Below are positions 16,780 to 25,709 of a stretch of 64,000 nt of DNA, piece by piece. The translations under genes were made by a program, and so were the position numbers. Numbering within the stretch: position 1 is the stretch's first letter; each line of letters begins with the position of its first letter. The notes below the pieces were generated by a model. It was not told where the DNA came from, made no database searches, and saw only the letters and a list, made by a program, of their open reading frames with translations. The stretch is from Sellimonas sp963559135 (GTDB lineage Bacteria > Bacillota > Clostridia > Lachnospirales > Lachnospiraceae). The stretch is taken from assembly GCA_963559135.1 (NCBI GenBank), contig CAUWJP010000005.1, positions 1 to 64,000 on the forward strand, written 5' to 3'.

Positions 16780-17895
16780 TTATCCGTTGATGATGACCTG
16801 CTTCAGGGAAAGATCTGGATTTAACAGCACCAGATTTCCGATTTTGCCAGGAGCGATGCTGCCGTACAGATGCTCCAGATGCAGGGCGCGCGCCGGATTG
16901 TAAGTAGCGCAGCGTACAGCGTCCTCCAGAGGAATGTCCATCTCGGTCACTGCGGTACGCATGCAGTCAGCGAGGTTTGTCACAGATCCGGCCAGAGCAC
17001 CGCCCTGGGCGAGGGTAGCATGCTTGCCGGATACATTGACGTCCAGTCCGCCGAGGGTGTAGGAGCCGTCCGGCATTCCTGTGGCACGCATGCTGTCACT
17101 GATCAGACAGATCCGCTCGGAACCAAGCATGGTAAAGACGGCACGTACCATGGACGGATGAATGTGGACGCCATCGCAGATCAGCTCTGCAAATACATGC
17201 GGACTGTCAAATACGGCGCCGACAACACCCGGTTCCCGGTGGGTAAATGCAGGCATGGCATTGAAAAGATGAACTGCATGGCAGGCACCGGCATCAAAAG
17301 CGGATTTCGCGTCTGCATACGGAGCGTTTGTATGTGCCAGGGAAACAGAGACATTGTCCTTTACCTTCTGGATAAAGTCAAGCGTGCGTTCCAGATCCAT
17401 TTCCGGTGCAACTCCGATAAACTTGATCAGCCCTTTTGCAGCATTCTGGAACTCCTCAAAAAGAGCGGCGTCGCATGGAATGATATTCCGTTCGTCCTGA
17501 GCACCTTTCTTTGCAACACTGATGAAAGGTCCTTCCATATTCAGGCCCACAAGATGTGCGCCGTGTTCATTTGTGTAGGAAGCAGCGGTAGCAAGAATCT
17601 TCTTAAGTTCTTCTGAAGGAAGCGTCATGGTGGCAGGGCAGATTGTTGTTACACCTACGGAAGCTTCGTACTCGGCGATTGTCCGGATCGCTTCTGGATC
17701 ATTATCACAGACATCGGCTCCCATGCAGCCGTGAAAATGAATGTCGACCAGTCCAGGAATGGCGTAAGCGCCGCCGCCGTCCACAATGTCCTGGGAACTG
17801 GAAGCTGTTTCGCGGAACAGCCCGTCTTCGATTACCACTTCACCCTGATGAAAGCGGAAATCTTCACCATATACTTTTACATTTTTGATAATCAT
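16780..17895 (-). CDS. nagA: N-acetylglucosamine-6-phosphate deacetylase
   Basis: A 371-aa amidohydrolase that deacetylates GlcNAc-6-phosphate to glucosamine-6-phosphate and acetate. Signatures in order: DIHFHGCMGADVCD (metal His pair), MEGPFIS (Glu ligand), SLAHTNA and HLFNAMPAFTHREPG (His ligands), LICDGVHIHP, and ISDSMRATG with the catalytic Asp. Length is typical. AAAGGAG lies nine bases before the ATG. It follows nagB with a terminator-like hairpin between them, so read-through may tune its level. Confidence 0.92.
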   Translation of the reverse strand: MIIKNVKVYGEDFRFHQGEVVIEDGLFRETASSSQDIVDGGGAYAIPGLVDIHFHGCMGADVCDNDPEAIRTIAEYEASVGVTTICPATMTLPSEELKKILATAASYTNEHGAHLVGLNMEGPFISVAKKGAQDERNIIPCDAALFEEFQNAAKGLIKFIGVAPEMDLERTLDFIQKVKDNVSVSLAHTNAPYADAKSAFDAGACHAVHLFNAMPAFTHREPGVVGAVFDSPHVFAELICDGVHIHPSMVRAVFTMLGSERICLISDSMRATGMPDGSYTLGGLDVNVSGKHATLAQGGALAGSVTNLADCMRTAVTEMDIPLEDAVRCATYNPARALHLEHLYGSIAPGKIGNLVLLNPDLSLKQVIING

Positions 17896-17910
17896 AGTGA
17901 TACTCCTTTT

Positions 17911-17956
17911 TTAAAGAAAAGGATGCCGGGAAAGAAAACTTTCCATCGGCATCCCG
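17911..17956 (-). terminator. Hairpin between nagB and nagA (minus strand)
   Basis: On the minus strand GGATGCCG-AT-GGAAAG, a TTTT loop, CTTTCC-CGGCATCC, then TTTTCTTT. It ends most nagB transcripts; partial read-through into nagA is possible. Confidence 0.8.
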
Positions 17957-17965
17957 GATTACATG

Positions 17966-18697
17966 TTAGTGAGGAATTTTGGAAAATGCAGCCTGATCTC
18001 CAACAATCGTTACGTCCGGGTGGAACTGCAGGATGGATGCAGGAACTTCCGGTGTAACAGGTCCAAAGAATGCTTTTGCTACGATGTCTGCCTTGTCTTC
18101 TCCGCTTACAACGAGGAGAATCTTTTTGGCACGCATGATCGTACCGATTCCCATGGTGTATGCCTGTCTCGGAACGTCATCAGCAGAAGCAAAGAAGCGT
18201 TTGTTTGCTTCGATGGTGCTTTCCTGAAGGTCTACACAGTGTGTTGCCTGTGGAAAATCTTTTGCAGGCTCGTTAAAACCAATATGTCCATTGTGTCCAA
18301 GACCGAGGAGCTGGAGATCTACACCCCCGAGAGATGCAATTACTTCTTCGTAATGTGCGCATTCTGCCTCGCTGTCTTCTTTTGTGCCGTCCGGAATATT
18401 GGTATTGGCAGGATCGATATTGACATGATCAAACAGGTTCTGGTGCATGAAATAGTAGTAGCTCTGATCGTTGTCTCTTGTCAGACCTTTATACTCGTCC
18501 AGATTTGCTGTTTTCACCTGTGAAAAGTCGATATCTCCGTTTTCATATTTTGCAACCAGGTTTTTGTAAGTTCCAATTGGTGAGGAACCTGTAGCAAGAC
18601 CAAGAACGCAGTCCGGCTTTGTGATGATCTGCGCAGCGATGATATTAGCTGCTCTCTGGCTCAGTGCATCGTAATCTTTTTCCTCATAGAATTTCAT
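17966..18697 (-). CDS. nagB: Glucosamine-6-phosphate deaminase
   Basis: A 243-aa enzyme converting glucosamine-6-phosphate to fructose-6-phosphate and ammonia. Typical features: LGLATGSSPIGTYKNL (phosphate loop), ANLDEYKGL (catalytic Asp), GLGHNGHIGFNEP (catalytic His-Asp-Glu region) and TMGIGTIM. The short length, without the C-terminal allosteric tail of E. coli NagB, matches Firmicutes monomeric forms. AGGGGG lies nine bases before the ATG. With nagA it completes GlcNAc use; no sugar transporter is adjacent. Confidence 0.93.
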   Translation of the reverse strand: MKFYEEKDYDALSQRAANIIAAQIITKPDCVLGLATGSSPIGTYKNLVAKYENGDIDFSQVKTANLDEYKGLTRDNDQSYYYFMHQNLFDHVNIDPANTNIPDGTKEDSEAECAHYEEVIASLGGVDLQLLGLGHNGHIGFNEPAKDFPQATHCVDLQESTIEANKRFFASADDVPRQAYTMGIGTIMRAKKILLVVSGEDKADIVAKAFFGPVTPEVPASILQFHPDVTIVGDQAAFSKIPH

Positions 18698-18728
18698 GAT
18701 TAAAATCCCCCTTTTGTTTGATAGTTCC

Positions 18729-18759
18729 AGTATAACACATAAAAAAAGAAAGTACTTTC
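18729..18759 (-). promoter_or_regulatory. Putative promoter/operator of nagB
   Basis: On the minus strand a TATACT -10 (18729-18734) without a good -35. The palindrome GAAAGTACTTTC (18748-18759) lies in the -35 area, as expected for an operator, and touches the stop codon of the next gene. Regulator unknown. Confidence 0.4.
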
Positions 18760-19372
18760 AGAACGTGACTTTTTCAAAAAATTCCGGCCTGTGAAAATCG
18801 GGGGATTCGGATAGAACCGGGGAAAAGGCGGCGTAGTGCTCAATGGACGGATCTTCCGAAATCTTATAAAAGTTACAGGAAAAGGTATCGGAAGGACCGA
18901 ATTCCGTGATCCCGTACATTTGCTTCAGAAGAGAAAGCGGCAGACGAAAGTTCAGCGTCCAGTGGTCAGACAAGAGCTGGACACGATGTGAGAATGCCTG
19001 GCATTCTGTCTCTGAGAGCGGAGTGCGTCCGGCGCGGGAGACCCCGCACTGGGCTAGCAATGATCCGTTTGCGTTAAATTCCAGATTGATATACGGAGAC
19101 GGCTCGTTTTTTCGACTTCCCGGAAACGGGAAATGGAAAAAAGCTTCCATGGCACTGTCCAGATAGACCGGCGCCTGAAACCCGTTCTGACGGCGGAGCG
19201 GATCTGATTCCAGACAGGTCATTTCCACGTAAAATCCGTCGCCGGTCACGTATCCGATCCGGCCTGTAACGGGAGGAGCAAATTTCGTTCCCCAGAGAAA
19301 ATGGGACACCTCAAATGAGGTGCCCTTTGTAGTCAGCTGATTTGGAGAGGATAATATCTGAATTTTTATCAT
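18758..19372 (-). CDS. CBM9-like carbohydrate-binding domain protein
   Basis: A 204-aa protein that looks like a stand-alone family 9-like carbohydrate-binding domain (beta-sandwich). Visible features are the early FEVSHFLWGTKFAPPVTGRIGYV, an acidic region near YVEMTCLESDPLRR, PYINLEFNANGSLL and the ending EHYAAFSPVLSESPDFHRPEFF, all common in this family. There is no signal peptide. The ATG lies two bases after the upstream stop codon, so its translation depends on coupling. The family assignment is fairly good, but the ligand and role are unknown. Confidence 0.65.
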   Translation of the reverse strand: MIKIQILSSPNQLTTKGTSFEVSHFLWGTKFAPPVTGRIGYVTGDGFYVEMTCLESDPLRRQNGFQAPVYLDSAMEAFFHFPFPGSRKNEPSPYINLEFNANGSLLAQCGVSRAGRTPLSETECQAFSHRVQLLSDHWTLNFRLPLSLLKQMYGITEFGPSDTFSCNFYKISEDPSIEHYAAFSPVLSESPDFHRPEFFEKVTF

Positions 19373-19374
19373 GC

Positions 19375-20238
19375 TTAAATCTCGCTCTCCCAACGTCCGC
19401 TTGCTCCGCACGGAAGTACAAGGCCGTTTGAGGAAACCGGAAGTCCGATCTCCTGAGAATCTACGTGACCCTGGAACTGCTTCAGTTCCGTGGCAAGCAT
19501 ATAGGTCAGAACTGCAGGAGCGAGTCCTGTCGTGTAAGAGTTGATGAGAAAAAATAACGGTTTGTCAGACAAAATCCGGGTACACTTCTGAACCAGAGGA
19601 TGGATGGCGTCCTCGATCTTCCAGATCTCGCCTTTTGGTCCACGGCCATAGGAAGGCGGATCCATAATGATAGCGTCATAATGGTTCCCTCTGCGGATTT
19701 CTCTCTCGACAAATTTCATACAGTCGTCCACAAGCCAGCGGATCGGTGCATCTGAAAGGCCGGAGGAAGCAGCATTTTCCTTTGCCCAGGTGACCATGCC
19801 TTTGGAAGCGTCCACGTGAGTGACGTGTGCTCCGGCAGCAGCGGCAGCGAGTGTAGCTCCTCCGGTATATGCAAACAGGTTCAAAACTTTAACAGGGCGT
19901 CCTGCGGAACGGATTTTTTCAGAAAACCAGTCCCAGTTTGCTGCCTGCTCCGGGAAGAGGCCTGTATGTTTGAAGCTGAACGGCCTCAGATTAAAGGTCA
20001 GATCACGGTAATGGATCTGCCACTGTTTTGGAAGGCTGAAGAATTCCCATTCTCCGCCGCCTTTCTTACTTCTATGGTAATGTGCGTTTGGATGATACCA
20101 TCCGCGGTTCTTCTTTTCTGTATTCCAGATTACCTGCGGGTCCGGGCGGACCAGGATGTAATCACCCCAGCGTTCCAGCTTTTCTCCGCCGGAACAGTCT
20201 ATGACTTCATAATCTTTCCAACCATCTGCAATCCACAT
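19375..20238 (-). CDS. Class I SAM-dependent methyltransferase, RlmI/RlmL-like
   Basis: A 287-aa methyltransferase. After an N-terminal region rich in Trp/His (about 1-95) the Rossmann motifs appear: VLNLFAYTGGATLAAAAAGA (motif I, SAM binding), THVDASKGMVTWAKENA (motif II), RWLVDDCMKFVE and IIMDPPSYGRGPKGE (motif IV, DPPSY). DPPSY and the length fit the 23S rRNA methyltransferase RlmI/RlmK group, though the PUA domain of RlmI is missing. AAAGGA lies about ten bases before the ATG, with its own promoter upstream. Confidence 0.82.
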   Translation of the reverse strand: MWIADGWKDYEVIDCSGGEKLERWGDYILVRPDPQVIWNTEKKNRGWYHPNAHYHRSKKGGGEWEFFSLPKQWQIHYRDLTFNLRPFSFKHTGLFPEQAANWDWFSEKIRSAGRPVKVLNLFAYTGGATLAAAAAGAHVTHVDASKGMVTWAKENAASSGLSDAPIRWLVDDCMKFVEREIRRGNHYDAIIMDPPSYGRGPKGEIWKIEDAIHPLVQKCTRILSDKPLFFLINSYTTGLAPAVLTYMLATELKQFQGHVDSQEIGLPVSSNGLVLPCGASGRWESEI

Positions 20239-20315
20239 GATTAATAATCCTTTCTATATCTGATATTTATCGTGCCGGTGCGATTCCGTTTTATGAATCT
20301 TCCATAATCTTGTTT

Positions 20316-20344
20316 ATTATAGCAGTAAAGAAATAAAAGCTCAA
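20316..20344 (-). promoter_or_regulatory. Promoter of the methyltransferase/CBM9 operon
   Basis: On the minus strand TTGAGC, 17 bases, TATAAT, about 70 bases before the ATG. Confidence 0.6.
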
Positions 20345-20442
20345 TGATTTTCGGGGCTGACGGGCAGACCTGTAATTCTTTTTGAAAAATATTTATAGAT
20401 AAAACCAATAACTCATATAAGAAAAACTGATAAGTAAATCCG

Positions 20443-20471
20443 TTTACCGGTCATTTCCTTAGTGATAAAAT
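20443..20471 (+). promoter_or_regulatory. Putative promoter of yedF
   Basis: TTTACC, 17 bases, TAAAAT. The palindrome GTAAATCCGTTTAC (20434-20447) overlaps the -35 and could be an operator. Confidence 0.45.
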
Positions 20472-20513
20472 AATCGGTAGAAATGGAACCAAACAGGAAA
20501 GGTGGAACAAGAG

Positions 20514-21122
20514 ATGATCAAAGTAAACGCAATCGGAGATAATTGTCCGATTCCTGTAATTAAAACAAAGAAAGCAATGAAGGAGTTGACCGGACCGGAT
20601 ACAATCGAAGTACTGGTGGATAACGAAATCGCAGTTCAGAATGTGACAAAGATGGCTCAGTCCTCAGGCGGAAAGGTAACATCCGAAAAGAAAGCGGAAA
20701 AAGAATACCGCATTCTGATCGAGATGGAAGGTGCTCCTGTAGCGGAAGAGGCAGAAGAAGAGGTTTCTTGCGTACCGGACAAAAGAGGCAATACGATCGT
20801 TGTTGTATCATCGGATAAGATGGGAAGCGGAAACGAGGAGCTGGGAAAAGTCCTGATGAAAAGCTTCCTCTTTGCAGTGACACAGCTTGAGGAGCTGCCA
20901 AAGACTATGCTCTTTTATAATGGAGGCGCGACGCTGACGACAGAGGATTCCGATTCTCTGGAGGATTTGAAGAATCTGGAAGCGCAGGGCGTTGAGATCA
21001 TGACATGCGGAACATGTCTTGATTACTATGGATTAAAAGATAAGCTGGCTGTCGGAACAGTAACAAATATGTATAGTATTGTAGAGATAATGGAACAGGC
21101 ATCAAAAGTGATCAGACCATAA
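20514..21122 (+). CDS. yedF: Sulfurtransferase-like selenium metabolism protein YedF
   Basis: A 202-aa protein joining an N-terminal TusA-like domain (1-70) to a DsrE/F-like domain (about 85-200). The TusA CPxP motif is present as DNCPIPVIKTKKAM, and the second domain has TCGTCLDYYGLKDKL with a likely reactive Cys pair. This fusion is found almost only in selenium-using bacteria, next to selD, and probably carries selenium or sulfur for selenophosphate synthesis. The ATG is chosen over an upstream GTG that overlaps the ribosome binding site. A strong terminator separates it from selD. Confidence 0.88.
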   Translation: MIKVNAIGDNCPIPVIKTKKAMKELTGPDTIEVLVDNEIAVQNVTKMAQSSGGKVTSEKKAEKEYRILIEMEGAPVAEEAEEEVSCVPDKRGNTIVVVSSDKMGSGNEELGKVLMKSFLFAVTQLEELPKTMLFYNGGATLTTEDSDSLEDLKNLEAQGVEIMTCGTCLDYYGLKDKLAVGTVTNMYSIVEIMEQASKVIRP

Positions 21123-21145
21123 AGACAACGGTATGGAAGGATACA

Positions 21146-21187
21146 TCAGGATTGGCATCAGACTGTGCCAATCCTGATATTTTTTTG
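21146..21187 (+). terminator. Rho-independent terminator after yedF
   Basis: Perfect 13-bp stem ATCAGGATTGGCA/TGCCAATCCTGAT followed by seven T. Confidence 0.92.
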
Positions 21188-21208
21188 ACAGCAAACATAC
21201 ATTTCTGG

Positions 21209-21236
21209 TTGATCTTGTTTTTGTTTATGATATAAT
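21209..21236 (+). promoter_or_regulatory. Sigma-A promoter of the selD-selA-selB-lysR operon
   Basis: TTGATC, 16 bases, TATAAT, about 50 bases before the selD ATG. Confidence 0.65.
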
Positions 21237-21290
21237 AAAAAAGTTATAAGTTTTTTCTATAAGTATATGCGAAAGGAGAAGAAGAAAAAG

Positions 21291-22340
21291 ATGATTCAGG
21301 ATGTGAAATTAACACAAATGACAAAGACGGCGGGGTGAGCCGCCAAGATAGGTCCTGAGACCCTTGCCCAGGTTCTGGGTAAGCTACCGAAATTCCATGA
21401 TGACAACCTGATCGTCGGAATTGAGACAGCGGATGATGCTGCGATCTACAAGGTGACAGATGACATCGCCATGATCCAGACAGTTGATTTCTTCACTCCG
21501 ATCGTAGATGATCCATATATGTTCGGCCAGATTGCGGCGGCCAATTCATTAAGCGATGTTTGGGCCATGGGAGGCGAGCCGAAAGTGGCGCTTAACATCG
21601 TTGGTTTCCCGAATTGTCTGGATCCGGCCATTTTAGGAGAGATCTTAAAAGGTGGAGCGGATAAGGTGATGGAAGCCGGGGCCGTTCTGGTGGGCGGACA
21701 CACTATTCAGGATGACGAGCCAAAATACGGACTTTGTGTTTCGGGATTTGTTCATCCGAAGAAGATTTTCAAAAATTACGGCTGCAGACCGGGTGATAAA
21801 CTCATTCTGACAAAGCAGATTGGAAACGGTATCGTTAATACGGCGATTAAGGCGGAGATGGCCTCTGACAGAGCGATTAAAGAAGCAGAGACTGTCATGT
21901 CTTCCCTCAACAAGAAAGCAAAAGAGGTTGTAGAGAAGTATGATGTATCCGCCTGCACGGATGTGACAGGATTCGGACTTCTTGGACACGGAGCCGAGAT
22001 GGCGACCGCAAGCGGAGTGTGCCTGAATCTGGATGTGCGAAAGATTCCGTATTTTGCGGATGCGGTTGAGTATGCGAAGATGGGACTGATTCCGGCAGGT
22101 GCGTATAAGAACAGAGGACATTCCGGACAGTATGTAGATGTCGGCAATACACCGGAACACTACGTGGATCTTCTTTATGATCCGCAGACATCCGGAGGAC
22201 TTCTGATCAGTGTTGCGCCGGAGCAGGCAGATGCTGTCATGGAAGATTTTGAGAAAAAGGGACTGGATACCAAGGTGGCCATGATAGGCGAAGTATCGGA
22301 AAAAGATCAGGAGGACAACACATTCATCCGGCTTGTATAG
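21291..22340 (+). CDS. selD: Selenide, water dikinase, a selenoprotein (Sec16)
   Basis: SelD makes selenophosphate from selenide and ATP. The frame begins at ATG 21291 after GAAAGGAG and reads through an in-frame TGA (21336-21338) at codon 16: MTKTAG-U-AAKIGPETLAQ. The Sec sits where E. coli SelD has its catalytic Cys17. Downstream motifs are intact: ETADDAAIYKV, DDIAMIQTVDFFTPIVDD, SDVWAMGGEP, VGGHTIQDDEP and TDVTGFGLLGH. Total length is 349 aa, normal for the family; annotation from the first ATG after the TGA would lose the catalytic N-terminus. SelD thus needs the SelA/SelB encoded just downstream. Confidence 0.93.
21336..21375 (+). promoter_or_regulatory. Putative bacterial SECIS element of selD
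   Basis: Directly after the UGA the mRNA can fold, with an apical stem GGTC/GACC and loop CTGA (21351-21362) about 13 bases downstream. Bacterial SECIS hairpins lie in this position and are read by SelB. Confidence 0.5.
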
Positions 22341-22367
22341 AAAGCGGAGAATGGAAAAGAGACGAAA

Positions 22368-23762
22368 ATGGACAAAAATGTTTTTTACCGCAGTATTCCA
22401 AAGGTGGATATACTGTTGGAAGATGAAAGAATCCAAAACGCAGCTTCGGTTTATGAAAGAGACACGGTGATGGATGCCATCAGGGAGCAGACAGAGTACG
22501 TGCGAGGAATGATCCGGACATGCGATGATGAAGAAACGATCCGCCATGAGATTGACAATCTGATTCCGGATATCATCCGGCGGGTGGAGAAGATGCATAC
22601 ACCGGACATGCGCCCGGTGATCAATGCGACAGGAACGATTCTCCACACCAATCTGGGACGTGCCCCGATCAGCAGAGAGCATATGGCAAGGCTTACGGAA
22701 GTAGCATGTGGATACTCAAATCTGGAATACGACCTGGAGGCCGGCAGGCGCGGGGAAAGGTATTCTCATTTTGAAAAGCTGCTCTGCAAGATTACGGGAG
22801 CGGAGGCTGCCATGGCAGTCAATAATAATGCTTCTGCCGTGATGCTGATTTTAAGTTCCATGGCAAAAGGCGGAGAGGTCGTCGTGTCCAGAGGAGAGCT
22901 TGTGGAAATCGGCGGCAAATTCAGGATTCCTGATGTGATGGAGCAAAGTGGAGCCAGACTTGTGGAAGTGGGAACGACGAATAAGACCCACTACTCTGAT
23001 TATGCGGATGCAGTTACAGAGGAGACGAAGGCCTTTCTTAAGGTTCACACAAGTAATTATCGGATTGTAGGATTTACCGAGTCCGTAGGTATCGATGATT
23101 TGATCCCGTTAGGACAGGAGTACAATCTTCCGATTATCGAAGATCTCGGAAGCGGTGTGCTCATCGATCTGAGTAAATATGGACTGACTTACGAACCGAC
23201 GGTACAGGATTCTATCCGGAAGGGAGCAGATGTAGTCTGCTTCAGCGGGGACAAGCTTCTTGGAGGGCCGCAGGCGGGAATTATCGTCGGAAAGAAAAAA
23301 TACATTGATCAGATGAAGAAAAACCAGCTGACAAGAGCACTCCGTATCGACAAGTTTACAGCGACGGCGCTGGAGCTGGTATTGCAGGAATATTTAAGCG
23401 AAGAAAACGCGGTGAATAAGATTCCGGTTCTTCGCATGATTACAAGAACTGCCGAAGAGGTGGAAAAGTCGGCAAGACGATTCAAACGGATGCTGGAGCG
23501 AAAAGGCCTTCGTGCGTCCATTACGCTTCAGAAGTGCGAATCCCAGATCGGCGGGGGATCTCTTCCGCTTGAGAGGATTCCAAGTATGGCTGTCTGCATC
23601 CGGCCGGAAACGATGAGTGTTCCGGAGCTTGAGACGGCGATGCGTCATCTGGAGGTTCCGATCATCCCAAGGACAGTCAACGATACGATCCTGATGGATG
23701 TGCGGACTATTGAGGAGGATCGGATGAAGCTTGTGGCAGACGAGTTAAAGCAGATATTATAA
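22368..23762 (+). CDS. selA: L-seryl-tRNA(Sec) selenium transferase
   Basis: A 464-aa PLP enzyme that converts Ser-tRNA(Sec) to Sec-tRNA(Sec) with selenophosphate, working as a large decamer. The PLP lysine is K296 in FSGDKLLGGPQAG. Other marks are RPVINATGTILHTNLGRAP, NNNASAVMLI and IPIVEDLGSGVLID-like sequence before the lysine. Length is typical (about 460). It lies 27 bases after selD and 30 before selB, in one operon with both. Confidence 0.95.
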   Translation: MDKNVFYRSIPKVDILLEDERIQNAASVYERDTVMDAIREQTEYVRGMIRTCDDEETIRHEIDNLIPDIIRRVEKMHTPDMRPVINATGTILHTNLGRAPISREHMARLTEVACGYSNLEYDLEAGRRGERYSHFEKLLCKITGAEAAMAVNNNASAVMLILSSMAKGGEVVVSRGELVEIGGKFRIPDVMEQSGARLVEVGTTNKTHYSDYADAVTEETKAFLKVHTSNYRIVGFTESVGIDDLIPLGQEYNLPIIEDLGSGVLIDLSKYGLTYEPTVQDSIRKGADVVCFSGDKLLGGPQAGIIVGKKKYIDQMKKNQLTRALRIDKFTATALELVLQEYLSEENAVNKIPVLRMITRTAEEVEKSARRFKRMLERKGLRASITLQKCESQIGGGSLPLERIPSMAVCIRPETMSVPELETAMRHLEVPIIPRTVNDTILMDVRTIEEDRMKLVADELKQIL

Positions 23763-23792
23763 TTACGATAGAGACAGTGGGAATAAAAAGAT

Positions 23793-25709
23793 ATGAAACA
23801 CATTATCATAGGAACAGCCGGTCATATTGACCATGGAAAGACGACGCTGATCAAGGCGCTGACAGGAAGAAATACAGACCGCTGGGAAGAGGAGCAGAGA
23901 AGAGGAATCACAATCGACCTTGGATTTACATATTTTGACCTTCCGAACGGCGACCGGGCAGGGATTATCGATGTGCCGGGACATGAGCGTTTTATCAATA
24001 ACATGGTTGCAGGCGTGGTAGGGATGGATCTGGTCATGCTTGTAATTGCAGCGGATGAGGGAATCATGCCGCAGACAAGAGAACATATGGACATTCTTGG
24101 TGAGCTTGGTATTGAAAAGAGTATTATTGTCCTCAACAAGTGTGATCTGGTGGACGAAGAGTGGATGGAGCTTGTAGAGGAGGAAGTGCGTGAGGAACTG
24201 CAGGGAACATTCCTTGAAACGGCACCGATTGTAAAGGTATCCGCCGCTACAGGTGAGGGTCTGTCCGATCTTATAGATACGATTCAGAGTATGACGGAGA
24301 ATGAAGTGACAGAAAAAGATATTCATACGATTCCGCGGCTTCCGATTGACCGTGCATTTACCATGTCCGGATTCGGAACCATTATTACCGGAACATTGCT
24401 TGCGGGGACGATCCGGAAAGAGGATACGCTCTGTATGTATCCGATCGGAAAAGAATGTAAAATCCGGAATATTCAGGTCCATGGCGAAAATGTGGATGTC
24501 TGCTATGCCGGACAACGTGTGGCTATTAATCTCTCCAACATCAAGAAGTCGGAGATCAAGAGAGGCTGTGTTCTTGCACCGCCGAAAAACATGAAAAATA
24601 CAGATCTTCTGGATGTAAGGCTGAATGTTCTTCCGTCTTCCATGAGGATCCTTACCAATAATGCAAGGCTTCACCTTTTCACGGGGACAAGCGAAGTCCT
24701 CTGCCGTGCCATTCTCCTTGATAAAGAGGAAATCGGACCGGGCGAGAGCGGCTTTGTGCAGTTGCGTCTGGAGGAGGAGATCGCCGTGCGCAGAGGCGAC
24801 CGGTTTGTCGTGCGCTTCTATTCTCCGATGGAGACTATCGGAGGGGGCGTGATTCTGGAGCCGAATCCAAAATGGAAAAAGAGATTCCAGCAGGATGTGA
24901 TCGAGGAGCTCAAGAAGAAAGAGTCCGGCTCTTCGGCCGATGTAATCGAACTTCACATCCGCCAGCATGACAAGACGATGGTGACTGTCGCAGAACTGGC
25001 CAAGATTACAGCACTTTCTCCGGAGGAAGTGGAGGAAGATGTAAAAGAGCTTCAGGAGACAGGTCAGATCCATGTTTTCCCTATGAAGAAAGACATCTAT
25101 GTATGGCACAGAAGTTCGCAGGAAAGCATGACAGAGTCCATTTTGAAAGAACTGGAAGGTTTTCATAAGGCCCATCCATACCGGCCGGGTATGTCAAAAG
25201 CAGAAGTGCATATGCGGTTTATGAAGCAGGTCAAGCCGAATGTGTTTGACATGTATATTGAGATGCTGATAAATGAGGAAAAGATCGGACGCAGTGGAGA
25301 GTATCTCCATGCTTCGGGCTATGAGATACCAAAAGATGCGGTATTTGAGAGAGCATCCCGGACGATTCTTGAGACCTTTGAGAAAGCGGGCTATGATTTT
25401 GTCCGTTTCTCTGAGATTGTATTCCCGAAGCTCCCGGACGGAGTGAAGGAAGATGTGCTTCAGGTGTTGATTTCCGAAGGAACTGTCGTAAAGATCAACG
25501 ATGAAATGTATACACTGGCGTCCTATATGGAGAAGGCAAAAGAAAGAATTCTTGAAAAGCTTCAGAAGGACGGAATCATTACGATCGCTGAGGTGCGGGA
25601 TATGTTTGGAACAAGCCGGAAAAGCGCCAAACCGATCCTGGAATATATGGACAGCCAGAAGGTGACAAAGAAAACAGGAGCAGAGAGCGAAAGGGTTGCA
25701 TATTTATGA
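23793..25709 (+). CDS. selB: Selenocysteine-specific elongation factor
   Basis: A 638-aa GTPase that brings Sec-tRNA to UGA codons marked by a SECIS hairpin. The G domain occupies about 1-170 with GTAGHIDHGKTTLIKAL (P-loop), DVPGHERF (switch II) and NKCDL. EF-Tu-like barrels follow to about 360. Four winged helices fill about 375-638 and bind SECIS RNA. Length is usual for Firmicutes. The last four bases overlap the ATG of the LysR gene (ATGA). A long minus-strand open frame over this gene is only a shadow. Confidence 0.95.
   Translation: MKHIIIGTAGHIDHGKTTLIKALTGRNTDRWEEEQRRGITIDLGFTYFDLPNGDRAGIIDVPGHERFINNMVAGVVGMDLVMLVIAADEGIMPQTREHMDILGELGIEKSIIVLNKCDLVDEEWMELVEEEVREELQGTFLETAPIVKVSAATGEGLSDLIDTIQSMTENEVTEKDIHTIPRLPIDRAFTMSGFGTIITGTLLAGTIRKEDTLCMYPIGKECKIRNIQVHGENVDVCYAGQRVAINLSNIKKSEIKRGCVLAPPKNMKNTDLLDVRLNVLPSSMRILTNNARLHLFTGTSEVLCRAILLDKEEIGPGESGFVQLRLEEEIAVRRGDRFVVRFYSPMETIGGGVILEPNPKWKKRFQQDVIEELKKKESGSSADVIELHIRQHDKTMVTVAELAKITALSPEEVEEDVKELQETGQIHVFPMKKDIYVWHRSSQESMTESILKELEGFHKAHPYRPGMSKAEVHMRFMKQVKPNVFDMYIEMLINEEKIGRSGEYLHASGYEIPKDAVFERASRTILETFEKAGYDFVRFSEIVFPKLPDGVKEDVLQVLISEGTVVKINDEMYTLASYMEKAKERILEKLQKDGIITIAEVRDMFGTSRKSAKPILEYMDSQKVTKKTGAESERVAYL

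Noticed and set aside
23763..25175. 470-codon open frame on the minus strand
   Set aside because: It lies fully antisense to selB, has no ribosome binding site and a Cys/His-rich composition typical of shadow frames.
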